A stretch of DNA of 64,000 bases from Rosa chinensis (lineage: Eukaryota; Streptophyta; Magnoliopsida; Rosales; Rosaceae), in contig NC_037088.1 in the NCBI RefSeq assembly GCF_002994745.2, forward strand, positions 57,492,397 through 57,556,396, in the 5' to 3' direction. The notes beneath the pieces are model-generated. The model saw only the letters and a program-made list of their open reading frames with translations, made no database searches and was not told where the DNA came from. The position numbers and the translations under genes are program-made. Shown here one piece after another: positions 1 to 11,218 of this stretch; within the stretch, counting starts at the first letter, position 1, and each line of letters starts with the position of its first letter.

Positions 1-1277
1 TGTGTTTCTGTGTACCTTAATTGGGGTGGGTTATATTTGTAATTTCGTCTCTTTTTTCCTTTTTCTTTTTTCTTTTTTATTTGCAAATTCAAAAAATGGT
101 GGGTGGTGGATCTTCTCCTTTTATTTTCCCATTTGAGGGACTGAGAAGGAGTGAAATTTTTTGGGTAACATAATATGTTCTACTTTGGTCATCACTATTG
201 TCTACTTTTTAGTCCATACTAATTTCCAAATTCAACTCAATACATATGTAGTTTTGTATGACATTCTATATCTAAGTATGCACATATAAAAAAGTTGAAC
301 TAGAAAAATAAAAATAAAAAACATATAACACGAGCATGTTTGTCTCCAATAGAGTAGCTAAATTCAATTTTTAGTTATATATAACTATTTTTGAAACAAA
401 ATTCAACTTCAACAAACTAGGTAAGTTAAATTTAACTTTAGCTAAAATGACTAACTATATTTAGCTAGAGAATCCTGCATAACTAAAACAAAAGTTATAT
501 TTCTATCTCCTCTGTTTTCCACATGTCAGTTTACGATTTGAAAAATATAGTATACCTCTAGCTACTACTATAAAGTCAGGCCCTCTTTTGGTGTCAAAGG
601 CTTCACCAAGTTTTGAAAGTCCCTATATTACCCATGCATGGTATGCAAAACAGTTCAACTTAAATGAAAAATATAAAGCAGGGATAACCACGTAAAATAC
701 AAAAAACAAAAAACAAACAAACAAGAAATTATATGAAATTGTGTGCTTGAAAAACAGAGGAAAAAAAAATAGCCTGCATGCGGTTAGCGCGATTGGAGAG
801 CATGCCATCACCAGAGAAAAGAGTAACCATCAGGGCGCACGATCAAAGACTAGAGGCAACGTCGAAAATGATTGGAGTAGATATGGCTTCATCACTATTC
901 ACCCTTCTCTCAGTTTGTAGTTCATGTAAAAGGAGACAACTCACACAAAAAGAGGAGCAGATCGAGCAAACTCAAACCCAGAGAGAGGAAAAGATTAGTA
1001 TCAAAATCGGTGATTGCAAATTCACATTTCTGATCAAATTTCTCGCCACCGATTCTATTTGGGTTTAATAAATCAAGCTTAATGGCTTCAAAGAGTTTGG
1101 AGGTAGTATTAACTTTATCTTTGTTTCTATATTTTCCAATTTTTGATTTCTTACTCTTACATTGAACTATTGTTTTGGAATGTCCTTGAATTTTCTAGGA
1201 ACTTTACATACTTGGGTAGTTTCTATATATCTTGAAGGAATCGTAAAATTTTGGTTACAGGTATGGTTTGGTGCTAC
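1..1277. other. AT-rich intergenic DNA, no supported gene
   Basis: No recognisable coding region. An open stretch at 778-1068 on the plus strand has no domain I know and no homologue in the window. Around 332-480 lies sequence built of repeated AGCTAAATT/TTTAGTTAT-like words beginning GAGCATG, which looks like one end of a worn MITE, but I could not find a matching second end. Confidence 0.4.
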
Positions 1278-1282
1278 GTACT

Positions 1283-2964
1283 TGTTAAGTCACAAATTAC
1301 TTATGCAATTGTGCCCCATAATTATGAAAATTGATTTGTCTTCCATACTATTTTACCCTTTTTAATCTATTTCCTTTTATTTGTAGGAAACCTTGCATTA
1401 AGAATAAAATGACTATTTGAGGCTTGAAATGTGGAGATTTGAAGCTAGGGGAAGAAGACACGGAGATTGGAAAAAAATTGCAAATCGACTTTTTCGACGA
1501 TTTTTCCGGTGACTTTTCCGGCAAGCCGCCACTCATTGAGGGTCTTTTCTCCAGCAAAGGAGGACCATGGTGGTGAGAATCTTCCATCACTTGAAATTCA
1601 AATATCTCCCTACACCTTGTCCTTTTATCACCTTGCTAATTTGGGACCATTTGGGGGATAATGGTGTAAAAGCATCTCTTGCACACTTGGGGACCAAAGA
1701 GGACACACATAGCTAATCAAAGAGAGGCCAAAGATTAATTATTCAGAATCCTTGACTCCATTCAATCATCTTCATCCTATCCAAGATCCATTTTCTCTCT
1801 AGAGAAGACACCACCATTTCCACCACTAAAACCACCATCTCCACCTTTAAAACCTCCATTTCCACCACTACAACCTCCATTTCCTCCACCATTCAACACC
1901 ACAACTCACCTTAGAGATACCAAATTTCACTTTTCTTACCAATATCAAGAGCTTAGAGCAAGGAGAATGAGCTGACTACCACCACATCATGTTCTTGGAG
2001 ACTCATCTCCACCACCTCTTCCAGCATCATCAATAGTCACATTTTGCTCCCTATCTCTTTATGTATTTGATGTTTAATAGAATGTTGAAGCTTGTGTATC
2101 TAGCTATGTGTGAGTAGTGAACTAGTTGGGGCTAGGGTTGAAAGCCCTAGCCAAACTTGCTTGGATTGATGCTTTTGTTTATAAATTGATGCAAATTCAT
2201 GTTGTCATTCTCACTTGCTAAGTCAATAGTTGAATGCATTACTTAGACCTAATAAATTTGAGTTATGTGTTTGCCATGACATGAAGTTTTTCCTAGAGAT
2301 TGATTACCTTTAGGCAAAAAGGGAGCATGAAAGCACACCATGTGTGCATGTGAGGGTAGTGAGCTAAAATCACCTAGAGATAGGATTGGTTTGCTTGCTT
2401 GGTTACCTAAACTCTAAGCTTTATGCATTTAGGGGCAAAGGATTGAGACCTATCAGGTAATTGAATTTGTCTCTAGGTAGTTAGCTCTACACTTATCCGG
2501 TTAGAGTTAATAAAATGAAAGGGGTTTAAGCCTTAGTAGTCCTATCCGGATGCTAACTACCGTTGGACAATTAGTTTTGCATCATTCATATTCAATTGCT
2601 TTAATGCTTGAAAGGGAGGCAAAAGGTGAAACTCAATGCCCTAACTCCCATCCATCTGATAACAACTTGTTTAGTTTAGCTTAGTTTATTTTATTTGCTT
2701 TCATTGTTTCAATTTGAATAGAAACCAATCTCAAAATCAAAATCAAATCTCTATACACCATCTTGCACATACTCGATCACCATGAACTTTGGTTCACTTG
2801 TGAGCCTTTGTTTGTGATTGTACATTTGCTTATTCTTCTAGTTTTCCTTAGGTTTTCCCTAGCTAGGAAATGATTTACCAATCCTTGTGGGTTCGACATC
2901 CTTACTTAATCCCCTATTCTATAACTTGTACCTCTTGCACTTAAGGGTGGCTTTAAAGCTAACA
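1283..2964. mobile_element. Solo LTR, family 1, copy A
   Basis: A 1682-bp non-coding unit that begins TGTTAAGTCAC and ends GCTAACA (TG..CA). It is flanked by a perfect 5-bp target-site duplication, GTACT, at 1278-1282 and 2965-2969. A second full copy lies at 46404-48097 with its own TSD, and a truncated inverted copy at 27766-27940. There is no gag, pol, primer-binding site or partner LTR, so this is a solo LTR left by recombination between the two LTRs of a full element. The parent superfamily is not visible from an LTR alone; Gypsy is a guess. Confidence 0.88.
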
Positions 2965-2969
2965 GTACT

Positions 2970-3446
2970 ATTGCTGCAGCAACATTGTTAAATCAATAGC
3001 TATATTTCACAACTTTAACTAAATTTAACTAAACAGTATTTTCTATTTTTGGAGATACTCACTTTATCCTTAGAATTAATCTCATGGCAAAAGCGATCAT
3101 TTACAAGGTAAACTTTTGTTTGAAACGTTTTAGTTTCTCTAATTCCCTCTTGGAAATGAGCTAAATGTCAAATAATATCAACATAGTTGACATGTAGCTA
3201 CTAGTAGCCATTGACATGTGAACAGGGCAGGAATGTAGGATATAGAGATAGACTATATATGAAACAAATGTACTAAATTCAGAATTTTTTTTTTTGTTGA
3301 GAAACTTTTTATTTCAAAGGACTACGTCAAGACAGTGCTTACATTGATGGAGCCCATCTTATGCCATTAACTAAAATATATACAATGTAGAAAAAAGAGA
3401 AAAACTATGCTCAACACATTCTCCTAGTTTGCTTCTCCTTCAATTT
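2970..3446. other. 3' flank of the triple-X8 gene
   Basis: AT-rich, no gene seen. Part of 3300-3446 is probably the 3' untranslated region of the minus-strand triple-X8 gene: the stretch at about 3315-3360 resembles 6455-6515 downstream of the GH17-X8 gene, as expected if the two genes arose by duplication. Confidence 0.4.
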
Positions 3447-5044
3447 TCAAGAGCCGTAAACACAACTGCCCCAGCCTGAAAAAGAAAAAAGAAAAAAAAA
3501 GGAACGTGGAAGTTATAAAAACTACTGAAGGTAAAATAAACTAGAAATTTTCTCTCCACAACGAAAGGTAAACATCTCAACATACTTGGGTTGATGTTGG
3601 TGACTTGAGCGGTTCCAACGAAATCACAGTCGTAATTGTTGCGGCCGTTCTGCTTGTAGTAAAGATCCATGAGGTAGGATGCCCGTGGCCGGATTGCTGG
3701 CGCCCAGCATTTACCACCACCCAATACGTCGTCACAATTCACCTTATAGGTGCCGCACAACCAGTTTATGTTTTGCTGCAAAACCTGGTCGGTTGCCTCT
3801 TGTTTTGGTACGCACCACCGTCCATTACCTCCGGTAGATGGTTTAGCAGGTGTGCTTGGTTGGGTTGGTGTTGGTCCAGATGGTCCATGGCCACCAGCCT
3901 AAATCATAAAATGAAATTTGAAGTCAAACTTGTAGGGTATTTAAGAATTGTGTTTATATAATCTTTAGTCACTTTTCATAATTTGCACCAAAATTCATAT
4001 AGAAAAACTGGTTGCGACTATATAGTTGCAACAAAACTCAATTCTTTTGTTCAAGTGAATTATTTATGGTGAACCATTACCTGGATATAGTTGCATCCTC
4101 CGTGACCTGAACAATGGAAGAACGAAAATAAATAAGTTATCTTAGACACTATAGCTGGGCACTTTTCGGAAAAAAAAGAAAAAAAAAGGGGGGGGGGGGG
4201 TACTTATTGACGTACTTGGGTCGCTGATTGTAATGAGTCCGGTTCCAGAGAAATCACAGTTGAAGTCTCTACGACCCTTAAGCTGATAGTAAGAATTCAT
4301 GGCGTAGGACGCCCGTGCCCTGATATCAGCATCATAGCAAGCACCACCGGGCTGTATCGGGCTGCAGTCCACGCCCTGATTAGCACACACGTAGTTTAAG
4401 TTCGCTTGCAAGTCTTGTTGGCTAGCCTGGTGCTTGGCTACGCACCACTTCATGCCTCGGCCTTTGCCTTTGCCTCCTCCTGGAGCAGGTGTAGTTGGTG
4501 CACCTGATCCAGCTGCCGGTGGATTCGACGAACCAGATCCTTTCGGACCAAAACTGCACGAGCCTTTACCTAAGAAGAGAAAAAACAAAATAACCCCGGA
4601 TGTGTTTAGACCTTCACTTGTCCCTTACATTCTGTCAAAATCTCTTACATAAGCAGTCCCGACAAAAGAAACTACAAGAAAATAGAGCAAAAAATTTAAA
4701 AATAAGGAGAGTGAACATATTGACGCACTTGGATCAGTGGAGGTGAGTTGTGCCGATTGAGTGAAATCACAAGTACCACCCTGTGAACGGAAGACATTGT
4801 AGTAAGTGGTCATAGCGTAGGAGGCCCGAGTGATGAGATCGCTGGTGAAGCAAGAACCGCCTGGTTGAATTGGCGAACAATCTACGCCTTGTTGAGCGCA
4901 CGCATAGTTTATGTTTGCTTGCAAAGTTTGTTCGCTAACGCCTGGTTTTGCTACGCAAAAGTCGTCGGCATTAATTGTGGAGGCCAGCCGGAGAAGGAGG
5001 AGAAGGTAAAAGCCCAGCTTGGTAGGGGCCATTGCTTCCATCAT
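3447..5044 (-). CDS. Secreted protein with three X8 (CBM43) domains
   Basis: Predicted exons in transcript order are 5044-4729, 4569-4216, 4106-4081, 3898-3586 and 3475-3447. All borders are GT..AG and the frame closes to 345 residues. Residues 1-27 form a signal peptide with a leucine run. Three X8 domains follow, at about 28-113, 147-231 and 260-345, each with the W/F-C start, the CxPIQPGG-type or equivalent cysteine core, the RASYxMxxYY stretch and the CDF motif. Pro/Gly/Ser-rich linkers separate them. X8 domains bind beta-1,3-glucan (callose) in the wall or at plasmodesmata; related proteins are PDCB-like or C-terminal parts of GH17 enzymes. No GH17 domain and no hydrophobic GPI tail are present. 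Each X8 domain is split by an intron after the conserved DPS/NPS, and exon 3 is only 26 nt. Glucan binding in the wall is inferred. Expression is untested. Confidence 0.87.
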
Positions 5045-5203
5045 GTGTTTTTTTTCAATTTTTTTTTTTTAATTAAGAGGCTGTCGGGAGGTGAATCCTG
5101 TCCTTTATTTTGCAATTGTGAAATTGGCTATATGCGTGGTGAAATATATATCGAAGAAGAAAGAGATAAATCGAATGGAATTGTGACATGTTGTTCGTGG
5201 GAC

Positions 5204-5211
5204 TATTTATA
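5204..5211 (-). promoter_or_regulatory. Probable TATA box of the triple-X8 gene
   Basis: TATAAATA on the minus strand, about 160 bp upstream of the ATG at 5044. The leader between them contains an AGGATTCACCTCCC block (about 5085-5100) that is also present in the leader of the GH17-X8 gene. Confidence 0.55.
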
Positions 5212-5215
5212 GGTT

Positions 5216-6628
5216 GAACTTGTTCTACTTTCGAGCATTACTAAAACCAGAAGAGGATTTCGATCACCCATAAGCTACTCGATCGATCCTCCTTGTAGAG
5301 GTTTGATTGAGTTGACTATTTATGGTGTTTTTCCCTTAAAAGAATAGATCGAAGTTGTTCATACACTAAATTCTAAATTTATTTGTAAAACTATATTTAG
5401 AGTCCATTGTTTTCTTTACATGTGATGATATAAAATAAACATATCTAATGGACGAGTAGAGTGTGCATATAATTCACAAGTACGTATGTCACTTGTATCC
5501 GAAGATTCTGAATGAAGAACATTCTTCTTGCCTAAAAGAGAAAAGAATGGTTTTTTTCTAGAAGAGGTGTTAACATTTTGCCTCAACCTTTGAGTTAACA
5601 TTTTCATTCTAGATGTGTTGTAAAATAGTTTGTAGAACCTTATTTTGGAATGAAAATCAAACAACGAAGGTTTTTCTATTTGGTGAAACTTATGACATCA
5701 AATTCTTTTTTTTTCTTTAAAAAATAGACAGATGATCGAGGGAAACTCTACAAAAAATCCATCGTTCCAGCTATAACAAAAACAATCACTACTGACGCAA
5801 TATCACATTTCATATTGATCAATAGAACAACTGAGACTAGAAAGATAAGACATATAAACTGAAAAATTTGAACCCAAACATGGTTTGTTGAACTCATGAA
5901 CCACTACTCCCTAAACGCTTCATATTAATGTAAAAAGATTAGGGCACCGCCTCAAGTCCTACATCCCGGTTCAATAAATTGCACTTCACTTAGGACAATA
6001 GAGCCACTCATGCCCAGAAAGTGTTACACACTTGCACATATGTTAACGAGTTTGAGCAGGGCAATAGAATTTTGGAGGTGGAGCACATTTCAAATGTCGA
6101 CTTATTTTACAATAAGAAATTCGAACAAAAATAGGCTTTGGTGTTGGTACGGAATTTGACATGATTTGTACTTAGATATCGCTCTCGCAATATCATAAAT
6201 TAAAATATATCTTGTTTTTTATAGTCTGAGATTTTCTGCATCTGTATAATGAAGCGTTGTTATTGTTTTATGGGAGCCAATCCCATAATTTCTTTTAACC
6301 TGTCTTGTGACTCTAATATGACTAATTGACCACTTTGTTTCCGTACTTAATTCATGTTTAAGTTCCTGACAGTAAAATTTCATGATACTGGGCGCGCGCG
6401 AGTATGTATGCATGCTCAAGAAATTTACTGTCGAATCATTTGGCTCAATTATTATTCTTAAGGATTACATCAATTAAGACCGTGCTGCTCACAAAACTAG
6501 AGCTCATCTTAGTCTCCCTAAATATTTACAACATATACAAACAAGATATACCAAGAAAAAAAATAAAAAACCTCGCACACACACACAACATAGTCGCGCT
6601 CAACTTAATCTTCTTCTTTGCTTCCTCT
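5216..6628. other. Intergenic region between the two X8 genes
   Basis: AT-rich spacer. It holds the distal promoter of the triple-X8 gene on the right side of that gene and the 3' flank of the GH17-X8 gene near 6440-6628. I see no further gene, RNA or transposon boundary. Confidence 0.4.
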
Positions 6629-8183
6629 TCATCGATGGACTGGCGTGTATGTACACGGGCCATGGCCTGGGGAAAATAAATAACAAATTAAAACTCTTAA
6701 TTACTTGATCATGTAGAACTTGGAAAAACAGAGAGAGTATCTTATCGTACTTGGGTTGATGCTGGTGACGAGTCCGGTTTGCGAGAAATCACAACTCAAA
6801 TTATTGTGGCCGTTTTTCTGATAATAAGCATTCATAGCATAGGATGCCTGGGAGCGGATATCGCTGGAAAAGCAAGCACCTCCTGGTTGTATAGGGCCGC
6901 AATCCACACCCGGCTGGCTGCACGCGTAGTCTAAGTTTTGCTGCAAGGCCTGGTTGGTAACACCTGGCTTTGCTATGCACCATACTTTGCCTCCATTACT
7001 TGGTTTGCCTGGGGCTGGTGTGGCTGGTTTACCCGGCATTGTTGGTGTGGCTGGTTTACCCGGTTTTGGATTAGGTATTGATCCATCCGCACCCTAAGTG
7101 GAACAACAATTTAGTACATTATATTATATATTGCATAAAACCAGACAGAAAACTAAGAAGCATCAAACAGCCAACCTGTTGATTGCGCATAACTCCAGCG
7201 TTGTAAACCGGAGTCAAATTAGGGTAGAACAGACCCCAGTTCTTCTCAGCTTGCGGACCAGGTTTTTGGTTCTCATTAAACAAGGCAAAGATATAGGTCT
7301 CGAACTTTCGGTTCGGCATCAAAGGTGTGCCCTGACCCGACTCCACGTGCTTGATCAGGTTACCATTATAATCCGCGGCATGTTGCATCGAGCAAACCGG
7401 GAATTCACAAGCCGAAGGCCAACCGGTCTCTCCCACAAGTATATTGACATCAGGGAACCCTAGCACCTTTGCCGCCGAGTAAATGGAGTCCATCAAGCCG
7501 TCGAACATACTGTTGTATGTTAGCTTTGTGATCGGATCCACCACTGACTGCTTGAACAGTGCATAGTTTTCGTTTTGCGGGGTCCACCCGAAGTAAGGGT
7601 ACGGATTCACCATGAGAGGGGACTTGGTTTCTCGCAAGAATCGGAGCATGGGTGTCAAAATTTGCGTCAGCTCCGGTCTGAATCGTCCCTGACTTGGGGG
7701 CTCAGACGCCAGCATGATGCCTAGAGAGTGTGGCGTTGAAATCTTAATGTCCTTGATTCCCTCAACACTTAGGGCATGGTTGAGGGTTCTCATGGCCGCG
7801 ACTAGGTTGGACTTTTGGGCATCATCTCCCCAGTGAAGAACCTCGGTGCCAACGCAGATGTAACGTATTCTGGTGGCCGGGTGGAAGGGCTTGATGTTCT
7901 GCTGGACCCACCGGCGAGCTGCGCGGGGCTTTGTGAGGGTGGGGATGTCCCCGTTGGGGAGCGTGACTGTCAATGAGATGCCCGAGTTGGCGAAGGCTTT
8001 GATGATGTCCGGGTTCATATCGAAGATTTTCACTGCGTCGATGATGGTTTGGGTCTTGAGGAAATTCGCGACTTGAGAAGGTGGCGGGAGGTTGTCTCCG
8101 AGCGTGCCATAGTTGACACCGATGGAGTAGGCCGTGGTGGAGAGATGGAAGAGGAGAAGGGTGAGGAGGAACTTTGTCGTCAT
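6629..8183 (-). CDS. GH17 endo-1,3-beta-glucosidase with C-terminal X8 domain
   Basis: Exons in transcript order are 8183-7176, 7093-6751 and 6666-6629, giving 462 residues. Residues 1-19 are a signal peptide. GH17 covers about 21-336, starting with IGVNYGTLGDNLPPP. The proton-donor glutamate is E114 in VGTEVLHW, where most family members have VGNE, and the nucleophile is E252 in VGETGWPSAC. The FNEN motif follows near 302-305. A repetitive PGKPATP linker (about 343-372) leads to one X8 domain at about 374-457. The enzyme class hydrolyses callose/beta-1,3-glucan in the cell wall, plasmodesmal neck or apoplast. There is no C-terminal hydrophobic tail, so GPI anchoring is unlikely. Intron positions in the X8 part match those of the neighbouring triple-X8 gene, which points to tandem duplication. 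Catalytic activity is inferred from conserved residues. Confidence 0.93.
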
Positions 8184-8316
8184 AGTTCTGTAACTTATAT
8201 TCTACTTACTAGCTTATTTTCTATGAACTATATAATTTATTGTTATATAATTTTTTGTAAAAATTGTGGGAGGTGAATCCTCTCCTTTGTTACTAATAGT
8301 CAATGCGGATGTGAAG

Positions 8317-8324
8317 TATTTATA
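8317..8324 (-). promoter_or_regulatory. Probable TATA box of the GH17-X8 gene
   Basis: TATAAATA on the minus strand, about 134 bp upstream of the ATG at 8183. The leader downstream carries the same AAAGGA-AGGATTCACCTCCC block (about 8268-8292) found in the leader of the triple-X8 gene. Confidence 0.55.
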
Positions 8325-8329
8325 GTGGA

Positions 8330-9479
8330 GAAAGAATGGATAAGGGGTTTTTTCAAAACCAGCAAAGAAAGGATAAGAGGTCAATCATTAATCATTGCTA
8401 TTCACAGCTAAATTCTGTTCTTCTTTAAGCATAACACTCGATCCTCTTATTACGGGAGTCTGCCGATTTTTTGTTTTAGAACTTGTACGGTCATCGTAAT
8501 TTCAAAAGTTAGAGGTTGCAAAATGAATGCTCCTTTCATATTTTTAGCTTTTCTTTGTTGCTTTTGGTAACTTCTGATAAAACATTGGAGAAACTACTTC
8601 TGCCATATTTATCGAATGTAATTTAGATATTTTATTGGTTAAAATAAATTAAGTTTCAAATGTTGTTCTAAATATGAAAATTTCTTCAAACAGACTAATT
8701 AGGTCTACTTGAAGTTAATTTAGAGTTCAGTTATATCATTGAACTAAGTTTTTTTTTTTGAAAAATTAATTAATTAGATGAATGTACGAACATAATTCAA
8801 CTCTTGGTTTCAAGTAATTATTCTTAAAATGGGGGCAGGAGTGAAACTCGTTGATTCTCTTTTTAAAAAGAAAAAAAAAGTAATTGTTCTTAAAATCATA
8901 CCGTGACTACTGAAATATGAGGACACACATTTCTTAATTTTTTGTTATTTCTTCTTGTCAGACTTTGCAAAAATTTCTTCTTGGTAAAGAAACTCATGAA
9001 GTTGGGTATTTATCTCTCATGAAGTTGTTGGTATTTGTCGGTTGGCAAAAAGTATACGGTACCGTATACATGCAGTATATGAGGCTAATAACACACACAC
9101 ACACAAAGGATATTTGTTTATGGTCATTTTAAGGGATCACTAGTTTGTGGAATTTACTTTTCGATCACATGTCGATATTTTAACACTTTAATTTTTTCAA
9201 GTAAACCACCACTGCAAACTTTCAACTATAAATTTGAAGTCGTTTGAAACATTCATAATCATTAATATTCAGAAAAGAATATAAAATATACAAAAAGCCT
9301 AAATTTTACTGTCCACTATTTTGCGAAGAAAAAACTTATACCGTAAGCAGGACGGTTTTTTTTTTTTTTTTGGTGAACGTAAGCAGGACGTACGTTGTAT
9401 TTCTCATAATTACCTCATCACGTGAGTGGCAGGAGACTAATACATGATGTATGAAAGGATAACTATATCACTCGGGGCA
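8330..9479. other. Intergenic region upstream of the GH17-X8 gene
   Basis: AT-rich promoter side of the minus-strand GH17 gene. A short (AC)n run lies at about 9093-9104. No coding sequence or transposon end is recognised. Confidence 0.4.
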
Positions 9480-9600
9480 CTTGCAAAGGAAAGTCGAAAA
9501 GGAAAAGCGCAATGAAGAAGGCTGGGCAAAGGCATTGAAGGAAGATCGATCGTGCAGGTTTGAAGTGCTAATTTTCATTTGAAATCTTTTACTTTTTTAA
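9480..9600 (+). pseudogene. Partial duplicate of RDM1 exon 1 end and intron start
   Basis: This stretch resembles 11375-11460, the 3' end of RDM1 exon 1 plus its donor site. Both share the run of lysine codons with GCAATGAAG, a GGAAGATC block, a CAGGTTT donor and the following GCTAATTTTCATTTGA. The copy has no start codon or downstream exon and ends close to a LINE relic. I read it as a truncated duplicate of the RDM1 5' part. Both copies are too short and diverged to say which is older. Confidence 0.5.
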
Positions 9601-9658
9601 TGGAAGAAAATTCATTTCTTATACTTGTCTCCGCAAGTTTAGAAGATATCTAGATCTT

Positions 9659-10697
9659 TTTTTTTTATTAAAGATGAACTTTATTAATTCAACTGGAAAT
9701 GCATCCAATGGGGCAATAATTCTCAAGTGAGAACCCCATAACTTAGCATTAAGAGCAAGTGCACCGGTGCTCTTTTGCCCGGGCACCACCTCAGCATTCC
9801 ATGATTTTGACTGGGCAAGCTCTATTTTTCCCCTCCACCGGCTCTGTTTTGCCTCGGCAACTTTTGCCTTTGTTTGACCAAGGGCAAGAAAAATGTCAAG
9901 CAGCTGCCTTTTTCTTTGCCCAGACTTGGCCTGCTGCCACCTCTGCCTGCCACTGATCGTGGCTGACGTCACATGGGCCAGCAAGAGAGAGACACACTGG
10001 TGAGAGGCCGTTAAGAGCACGGACCAATTAATGTGAGGAACTGTAAAAATGAACAGTGAATTTGAACAGTGAAACCCACTGGTGAATAGTGAAAAGGTGA
10101 ACAGTGTTGACCAGCAAGAAAAATAACGTGTGTAAACCTATGTCCAGTGGCAGTGAATAGTAACTTGACCGGTCGAATTCTTGACTTCTCGACTTTGCCT
10201 TTTCTTGACTACGGGTGAACTTGCTCTAATGGCTTACATCAATGATTTCATGGAGCCAAGGAGGCCCAACTTTCTTGGCAAAACGTAGCTTGCACCATCT
10301 TCAATGCTCTTCTAGCAAGAGTATGAGCGACTCGGTTGTCACGCTTACGTACATGTTTCCAAGTAACTCGTTCAAATTCGGACATCAACTGACGAACGGC
10401 GTCCATCACTCCTCCAATGTCGCTTAGATCAAGTTCAGACTTCCCAAGTGCAGCAATTACGTTTGCTGCATCCCCCGCAATCACCAATTGCGTTACACCA
10501 AGTTGCTGACAAAACTTCAAACCATGCCAGAGTGCCAAAGTTTCAATTGCCTGGGGTTTGAGCAAGGCAGCCATTGGCACTGCTAAAGCCCCTAATAAAC
10601 CACCACCTCCATTTAAGGCCACTGCTCCCAACCCAATATTACCTGCCATACTATGACAAGCCCCAGCAAAAAATAATTTAGTCTCCTGCTCTGGCAA
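9659..10697 (-). mobile_element. 5'-truncated LINE relic with RNase H domain
   Basis: On the minus strand, 10697-10248 encodes an RVT_3-type RNase H domain of the sort found at the end of plant L1 ORF2: ETLALWHGLKFCQQLGV, then VIAGDAANVI and VAHTLARRAL. The 3' part continues to a poly-T run at 9658-9668, the antisense of a poly-A tail. The reverse transcriptase and endonuclease parts are absent. A MITE interrupts the 3' region (9753-10226). I found no clear target-site duplication, so the exact 5' end is uncertain. Confidence 0.75.
9753..10226. mobile_element. MITE with 3-bp TAA target duplication
   Basis: The ends are imperfect inverted repeats: GAGCAAGTGCACCGG on the left and, reverse-complemented, GAGCAAGTTCACCCG on the right. 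TAA flanks both ends (9750-9752 and 10227-10229). The 474-bp body is non-coding and contains repeated GTGAACAGTG-like words. A TAA/TTA duplication and ends of this kind fit PIF/Harbinger MITEs, an assignment made by resemblance. It sits inside the 3' part of a LINE relic, so it is younger than that LINE. Confidence 0.7.
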
Positions 10698-11218
10698 ACC
10701 ACCTTATAATACTTTCTGGATATAGGTAAATCCAGTAGTCAATAAGATGTACATGATCGAGTGAAATGTATATGTTATGTATATATGCACCAGATCTAAA
10801 GAATTTTCTTTCAAATGGTCTACCTCTCAATTAGAATTAGCCTCTAAACCCACACCACACAATCCCCCCCATGTTGGCAAGGATAGCGCAACTTGGATAA
10901 GAATTTGCCCTTTGTTCAAATTAGGAGAAACAAAATTGAATAAAGAATTCGGAAGCCAAAAATTTGTAATAAAATAAATGACCGGTTAGATAAATGACCT
11001 CTTATTACTCATTTATGAGGAAATCTATCATAGATAGAAACCAAAATTCAAGTTGGATTTTTATCCTTTTATATATATCTGTATATTTATTTCTAATTAA
11101 ATTCGTTCTTTCAAATAAACGACCGTCTTTACTTTTGACCACCATCTAACCTGATCCATGGTCATATTTCAAATCACGAGCAAAACATTATCCTAATATC
11201 TTCCATCCAATTATTAAG

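Noticed and set aside
778..1068. Open frame of 96 residues on the plus strand
   Set aside because: No domain, no splice partner and low-complexity Glu/Gln/Lys content; not supported as a gene.
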